Shown: piece by piece, positions 7,289 to 11,063 of the stretch
Layout: each line of letters starts with the position of its first letter
Numbering within the stretch: the stretch's first letter is position 1
Source: an uncultured Clostridia bacterium
GTDB taxonomy: Bacteria > Bacillota > Clostridia > Oscillospirales > Acutalibacteraceae
Direction of reading: 5' to 3'
NCBI GenBank assembly: GCA_946006915.1
Contig: CAMFZK010000027.1
Span: 1 to 11,063, forward strand
Length of the DNA: 11,063 nt
Translations under genes and position numbers: made by a program
Notes under the pieces: model-generated
Told to the model about the DNA's origin: nothing
The model's input: only the letters and a program-made list of their open reading frames with translations
The model's database searches: none

Positions 7289-7308
7289 TAAGGGCAAAGG
7301 TGTCTTTA
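7289..7308 (+). promoter_or_regulatory. Hexaloop hairpin 2 (ANTAR-target-like) in the purC leader
   Basis: Bases 7289-7295 pair with 7302-7308 (7 bp including two G.U) around the hexaloop AAAGGU (7296-7301), with A1 and G4. The loop is identical to the glnN copy. One stem pair changes from A-U to G.U relative to the other copies, keeping the pairing. The whole element lies inside the arm of terminator 2, so the two are mutually exclusive. Confidence 0.6.
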
Positions 7309-7341
7309 ATGTTTAACATTAAAGCATTATTGCCTTTTTTT
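7293..7341 (+). terminator. Intrinsic terminator 2 (attenuator) in the purC leader
   Basis: A long stem pairs 7293-7311 with 7317-7334. The inner 8 bp are perfect (7304-7311 with 7317-7324). One bulge at U7303 follows, then 4 bp including two G.U, one A-A mismatch, then 5 perfect bp. The loop is 5 nt, and seven T follow at 7335-7341. The end is 29 nt before the purC start. It is the second barrier between promoter and operon. Confidence 0.85.
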
Positions 7342-7370
7342 ATTTAAAAAAAGCGGAGGTTTTAAGAGTT

Positions 7371-8084
7371 ATGACTAAAAAAGAACAGCTTTACGAAGGA
7401 AAAGCAAAAAAGGTATTTAAGACAGATGATCCGGAATTTCTTATAGTTTCTTATAAGGACGATGCTACGGCATTCAACGGCCTTAAAAAGGGAACTATTG
7501 CAGGCAAAGGCGTTATTAACAACAAAATGAGCAATCGGCTTATGGAACGCCTTGAAAAATCGGGTATACCCACCCATTATGTTGAAGAAATTAACGACCG
7601 TGAAACAATTGTAAAAAAGGTATCTATTGTACCGCTTGAAGTTATTATCCGTAATATTGCGGCCGGTTCTTTTTCTAAACGCTACGGCGTAGAGGAGGGC
7701 TTCGTTTTTGAAACTCCCACCATTGAATTTTCTTATAAGAATGATGAACTGGGCGACCCGTTAATGAACGCTTATCACGCTATTGCTATGAAGTTGGCAA
7801 CCCCCGAAGAAATTGAAACCATCAAGAAATACGCTTTTGCCGTAAACGAAGAATTGAAGAAATTCTGGTCGGGTTGCGGTGTTACTTTGGTTGACTTTAA
7901 ATTAGAGTTCGGTAAACTTTCGGACGGAACTGTTGTACTTGCTGACGAAATCAGCCCCGACACTTGCAGACTTTGGGACAGCAAAACAAACGAAAAATTA
8001 GATAAAGACAGATTCAGACGTGATATGGGCGGAGTGGAAGACGCTTACGCCGAAATTATGAAACGTCTTAACGAACATATTTAA
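7371..8084 (+). CDS. purC: Phosphoribosylaminoimidazole-succinocarboxamide (SAICAR) synthase
   Basis: This 237-aa cytoplasmic enzyme joins aspartate to CAIR with ATP to give SAICAR, a mid-pathway step of IMP synthesis. The length is typical of single-domain bacterial PurC. Visible motifs are YEGKAKKVF (8-16), the first family signature IVPLEVIIRNIAAGS (86-100), the second LVDFKLEFG (173-181), and DEISPDTCRLWD (192-203) near the nucleotide and metal site. The ATG start has GGAGG at 7355-7359, 11 nt upstream. It is the first gene of purC-purA-purB-guaA, reached only by reading through two terminator-like hairpins. PurB, two genes on, removes fumarate from its product. Confidence 0.97.
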   Translation: MTKKEQLYEGKAKKVFKTDDPEFLIVSYKDDATAFNGLKKGTIAGKGVINNKMSNRLMERLEKSGIPTHYVEEINDRETIVKKVSIVPLEVIIRNIAAGSFSKRYGVEEGFVFETPTIEFSYKNDELGDPLMNAYHAIAMKLATPEEIETIKKYAFAVNEELKKFWSGCGVTLVDFKLEFGKLSDGTVVLADEISPDTCRLWDSKTNEKLDKDRFRRDMGGVEDAYAEIMKRLNEHI

Positions 8085-8097
8085 CGGGGGTGCAAAA

Positions 8098-9372
8098 ATG
8101 TCTAACTGTGCGATAGTAGGTATAAACTGGGGCGACGAAGGCAAGGGCAGAATGGTAGATTTACTTACCGAAAAGTATGACGTTGTTGTTCGTTTCCAGG
8201 GCGGCGGAAACGCAGGCCATACCGTTATAAACGAACGGGGCAAATTTGCACTTCACCTTTTGCCTTCGGGAATATTCAGAAACGGCGTTGTAAACCTGCT
8301 TGGCAACGGCGTTGCAATAGACCCGGAAAATCTTTGGAACGAAATGGAAGAAGTAATGTCACAAGGGGTTAGTTTAACACCCGAAAACCTTAAAATAAGC
8401 GACCGTGCCTCACTTTTACTTCCTTGGCACCGTGATATGGACGAACTTGAAGAAATGCGTCTTGCAGATAAAAAGTACGGTTCTACAAAACAGGGTATAG
8501 CACCTTTTTATTCGGACAAATATCAAAAGAAAACCGTTCTTGCGGGTGAACTTTTCTACCCCGAGGAGTTAAGGCAGCATCTTTATGACATTATGGAATG
8601 GAAGAACTTAACCTTAACAAAGGTTTACGGTGCAAAGCCCTATACAAAAGAAATGTTGGAAGAATGGCTTAACACCTATTGCGAAAAGATTAAACCCTAT
8701 ATTTGCGATACCGGTGCATTCTTAAAAGAACAACAGGAAAACGGCAAAAATATTCTTTTTGAGGCACAGTTGGGTTCTTTGCGTGATTTGGATTACGGTA
8801 TTTACCCATATACCACTTCATCTAATACCACGGCGGCTTATGCGCCCATCGGCTCCGGTCTTCCGAGTGCAAAAATAAACGATGTTGTCGGTGTTGTTAA
8901 AGCATATTCTACCTGTGTCGGCGAAGGACCGTTTGTTTGCGAAATGTTCGGCGAAGAAGCCGAAGAACTCCGCAAAAACGGTTTTGAGTACGGCGCTAAA
9001 ACCGGAAGACCCCGCAGAGTAGGTCCTATTGATATTGTTGCAACAAAATACGGGGTTGAAGTTCAGGCGGCAACCGCTATTGCCCTTACAAAGTTGGACG
9101 TTTTAAGTTATATGGATAAAATCCCCGTTTGCACTAAATATTTGGTTGACGGAAAAGAAACCGACCGTTTCCCGTTCCCTGTAGCACTTAAAAACGCACA
9201 ACCCGTTGTAGAGTATTTTGACGGTTGGAAGTGTGATATTACAAGCGCCCGCAAGTGGGAAGATTTACCGAAACAAGCACAGGACTATGTATTGTTTGTT
9301 GAAAAGCAAATAGGTTGTCCTATTAAGTACGTTTCGGTAGGACCCGAACGTGAAAGCATTGTAATTAGATAA
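8098..9372 (+). CDS. purA: Adenylosuccinate synthetase
   Basis: This 424-aa enzyme joins aspartate to IMP using GTP to form adenylosuccinate, the first step of the AMP branch. The N-terminal motif WGDEGKGR (11-18) carries the catalytic Asp13 and the phosphate loop. GGGNAGHT (35-42) carries His41. TGRPRR (302-307) matches the aspartate/IMP loop. Asp13 argues against the phage PurZ relatives, which change that residue. Several normally conserved spots differ: GSTKQGIAPFYSDK (128-141) has Gln132 where the E. coli-type motif GRGIGP has Arg, the IMP-contacting loop reads FEAQLGSLRDLDYG (221-234), and AYSTCVGEGPF (269-279) has Cys for the usual Arg. I recall similar forms in Clostridia, so this is probably a divergent clade and not a broken enzyme. 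The start is 13 nt after purC, with GGGGGTG at 8086-8092. Confidence 0.95.
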   Translation: MSNCAIVGINWGDEGKGRMVDLLTEKYDVVVRFQGGGNAGHTVINERGKFALHLLPSGIFRNGVVNLLGNGVAIDPENLWNEMEEVMSQGVSLTPENLKISDRASLLLPWHRDMDELEEMRLADKKYGSTKQGIAPFYSDKYQKKTVLAGELFYPEELRQHLYDIMEWKNLTLTKVYGAKPYTKEMLEEWLNTYCEKIKPYICDTGAFLKEQQENGKNILFEAQLGSLRDLDYGIYPYTTSSNTTAAYAPIGSGLPSAKINDVVGVVKAYSTCVGEGPFVCEMFGEEAEELRKNGFEYGAKTGRPRRVGPIDIVATKYGVEVQAATAIALTKLDVLSYMDKIPVCTKYLVDGKETDRFPFPVALKNAQPVVEYFDGWKCDITSARKWEDLPKQAQDYVLFVEKQIGCPIKYVSVGPERESIVIR

Positions 9373-9390
9373 AATCCAAGGAGAAAATTT

Positions 9391-10806
9391 ATGAAAACAA
9401 ATTACGAATCCCCGTTATCTTCAAGATACGCTTCCGACTATATGTGCTCGCTTTTCTCGTCCGATACAAGATACCAAACTTGGCGTAAACTTTGGGTAGC
9501 ACTTGCAAAGGCAGAAATGACCTTGGGTCTTCCCATTACAAAGGAACAGGTTGACGAACTTTCGGCACATATTACCGATATTGACTATGAATGTGTTGCA
9601 AAACGTGAAAAAGAAGTACGTCACGACGTAATGGCACACGTTTATGCTTACGGCAAGGTTGCACCAAAAGCCGCAGGCGTTATTCACCTTGGTGCTACAA
9701 GTTGCTATGTTACCGATAATGCCGACCTTATAATTTATAGGGACGGCTTAAAGTATTTAAGAACAGAACTTTTAAAAGTTCTCAAAAACCTTTCGGATTT
9801 TGCCGAAAATTACAAAGCGTTACCCACCTTGGGTTACACACATTTCCAACCTGCACAACTTGTAACGGTTGGAAAACGTGCAACACTTTGGATGCAGGAT
9901 TTACTTTCCGACCTTAAAGAAATTGATTTTGCTATTGAAAATATCAAGTTCTTGGGTTGCAGGGGAACTACCGGCACCGAGGCCAGTTTTGTTGATTTAT
10001 TTGAGGGCGACAATGCAAAAATTGACGAGATGAACCGTATAATAGCAGGGGAGTTTGATTTTTCGGAATGCTTCGATGTTTCGGGTCAAACATACCCTCG
10101 CAAGGTTGACAGCCGTATTTTAAATGCACTTTCTTCGGTTGCTCAAAGTTGCTACCGTATGGCAAACGATATTCGTTTATTACAGCATGACCGTGAAATA
10201 GAAGAACCTTTTGAAAAGAACCAAATCGGCTCTTCGGCAATGGCTTATAAAAGAAACCCCATGCGCAGTGAACGTATTTGCTCGCTTGCACGTTATTTAA
10301 TGGCGGACGCTTTAAACGCACCTATGACCGCCTCTACCCAATGGCTTGAAAGAACGCTTGACGATTCGGCAAACCGCCGTATATCATTGCCCGAAGGTTT
10401 CTTGACCTGTGATGCAATACTCCGTCTTGCACAAAACGTAACCGACGGTCTTCGTGTAAACGAAAAAATCATTGAAAAGAACGTTAAAGAGTTCTTACCC
10501 TTTATTGCTACCGAAAACTTAATGATGGAGGCGGTAAAAAGGGGCGGAAACCGTCAACAGTTGCACGAAATTATCCGCAAATGTTCTATGGAAGCCACCG
10601 CAGGAATGAAAGCGGGTAAGGATTGCGACTTGCTTTCAAGGTTAGCAAACGAAAAAGAATTCGGACTAAAAGAAGAAGAAATGAACCAACTACTTACTCC
10701 GTCACTTTATATTGGCAGATGTCCCGAACAGGTTACGGCGTTTTTAGAAAAAATCAAGCCCTTGCTTTCGGGAATTGAAAAACAGTCGGCGGAAATTGAT
10801 TTGTAA
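9391..10806 (+). CDS. purB: Adenylosuccinate lyase
   Basis: This 471-aa enzyme of the fumarase/aspartase superfamily, normally a tetramer, removes fumarate from both SAICAR (giving AICAR) and adenylosuccinate (giving AMP). It therefore completes the reactions of both upstream genes. Visible motifs are RHDVMAH (77-83), GATSCYVTDNAD (101-112), the general-acid region GYTHFQPAQ (148-156), the superfamily signature GSSAMAYKRNP (280-290) on the flexible catalytic-serine loop, and WLERTLDDSANRR (318-330). The usual GSSAMPYKRNP has Ala for Pro here, as in the longer, animal-like PurB forms. The start has AAGGAG at 9378-9383, 18 nt after purA, which supports one operon. Confidence 0.96.
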   Translation: MKTNYESPLSSRYASDYMCSLFSSDTRYQTWRKLWVALAKAEMTLGLPITKEQVDELSAHITDIDYECVAKREKEVRHDVMAHVYAYGKVAPKAAGVIHLGATSCYVTDNADLIIYRDGLKYLRTELLKVLKNLSDFAENYKALPTLGYTHFQPAQLVTVGKRATLWMQDLLSDLKEIDFAIENIKFLGCRGTTGTEASFVDLFEGDNAKIDEMNRIIAGEFDFSECFDVSGQTYPRKVDSRILNALSSVAQSCYRMANDIRLLQHDREIEEPFEKNQIGSSAMAYKRNPMRSERICSLARYLMADALNAPMTASTQWLERTLDDSANRRISLPEGFLTCDAILRLAQNVTDGLRVNEKIIEKNVKEFLPFIATENLMMEAVKRGGNRQQLHEIIRKCSMEATAGMKAGKDCDLLSRLANEKEFGLKEEEMNQLLTPSLYIGRCPEQVTAFLEKIKPLLSGIEKQSAEIDL

Positions 10807-10809
10807 GAA

Positions 10810-10814
10810 GGGAG
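10810..10814 (+). promoter_or_regulatory. Ribosome binding site that fixes a TTG start for guaA
   Basis: GGGAG (10810-10814) lies 8 nt before TTG at 10823, the only start codon in the guaA frame that keeps the conserved N-terminus. The nearer ATG (10818-10820) is in another frame and stops after 17 codons. Confidence 0.7.
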
Positions 10815-10822
10815 AGAATGTA

Positions 10823-11063
10823 TTGGATAAAATCCTTGTTTTGGATTTCGGCGGTCAGTATAATCAACTGATTGCCCGCAGGGTAAGAGCAGAGCAGGTT
10901 TATGCCGAAATTAAACCCTATAATAAAATTACGGTAGAACAAATAAAACAAGAGGGATATAAGGGTATTATTTTTACAGGCGGTCCTAACAGCGTTTACG
11001 ACCAAAATTCTCCCCATTATGACCCCCAAATATTAAATGCAGGCGTGCCGATACTCGGTATTT
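10823..11063 (+). CDS. guaA: GMP synthase (glutamine-hydrolysing), N-terminal part, cut by window end
   Basis: GMP synthase aminates XMP to GMP with ATP and glutamine. Only 80 codons are in the window, all from the class I glutamine amidotransferase domain. They begin MDKILVLDFGGQYNQLIARR, the standard GuaA N-terminus, and continue with the glycine-rich turn FTGGPNSVY, typical of the domain's oxyanion-hole region. The frame runs off the end at VPILGI, just before the expected nucleophile cysteine motif (CYG). The start is TTG at 10823, 16 nt after the purB stop. No ATG exists in frame downstream near enough, or upstream after the last stop. It is the fourth gene of the purine operon and uses the glutamine made by GlnN. 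Confidence 0.92.
   Translation, partial: MDKILVLDFGGQYNQLIARRVRAEQVYAEIKPYNKITVEQIKQEGYKGIIFTGGPNSVYDQNSPHYDPQILNAGVPILGI

Noticed and set aside
41..7341. Glutamine riboswitch (glnA or Downstream-peptide type) or purine riboswitch
   Set aside because: The conserved cores of those classes as I know them are not seen, and the elements are too short; the only conserved part is the hexaloop hairpin.
41..7341. The four repeats as a mobile palindromic element
   Set aside because: No target duplication or shared flanks beyond the hairpin and promoter core; loops and outer stems differ, and each sits in a functional position before a gene.
10818..10871. A 17-codon ORF overlapping the guaA start
   Set aside because: It has no recognisable peptide and is most simply a chance frame; kept only as a note under the TTG start.

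Overview
The window looks like part of the chromosome of a low-GC, Gram-positive anaerobe of the class Clostridia, probably a gut lineage. This is inferred from an NADP-type hexameric glutamate dehydrogenase of the clostridial kind, a type III glutamine synthetase, strong AGGAGG-like ribosome binding sites, consensus sigma-A promoters and AT-rich intergenic DNA. All eight genes are on the + strand, tightly packed, and all move nitrogen. No mobile element, tRNA, rRNA or CRISPR array is visible.

Region 1 (1-7066) is an ammonium-assimilation block. A consensus promoter and a 99-nt leader precede gdhA (glutamate dehydrogenase). An intercistronic hairpin/terminator follows. Then come glnN (type III glutamine synthetase), an ammonium channel fused to a PII-like sensor domain, and asnB (glutamine-dependent asparagine synthetase). 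Ammonium enters through the channel, is fixed by GdhA and GlnN, and the glutamine amide is passed to asparagine.

Region 2 (7067-7370) is a 304-nt non-coding stretch. It holds an AT-rich segment with a thrice-repeated octamer, a second consensus promoter almost identical at its core to the gdhA one, and two tandem hairpin/terminator elements.

Region 3 (7371-11063) is a purine block: purC, purA, purB and the 5' end of guaA, cut by the window edge. PurC and PurA add aspartate, PurB removes fumarate in both of those two-step amino transfers, and GuaA uses glutamine. These are nitrogen-consuming steps.

The most interesting signal is regulatory. Four non-coding copies (gdhA leader, gdhA-glnN gap, two in the purC leader) share an RNA hairpin: a 5-7 bp stem with a C-G closing pair and a G.U pair next to it, capped by a six-base loop of form A-A-N-G-N-Y (AACGAC, AAAGGC, AAAGGU, AAAGGU). 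Each hairpin overlaps an intrinsic-terminator stem, so hairpin and terminator cannot both form. Loop A1 and G4 are the hallmark of RNA targets of ANTAR-domain antiterminator proteins. The simplest reading is a nitrogen-responsive ANTAR-type antitermination regulon that joins ammonium assimilation to purine synthesis. It would use one hexaloop hairpin per terminator, at the very 5' end of the transcript in two cases, rather than the usual pair. The ANTAR protein itself is not in the window, so this remains inference.
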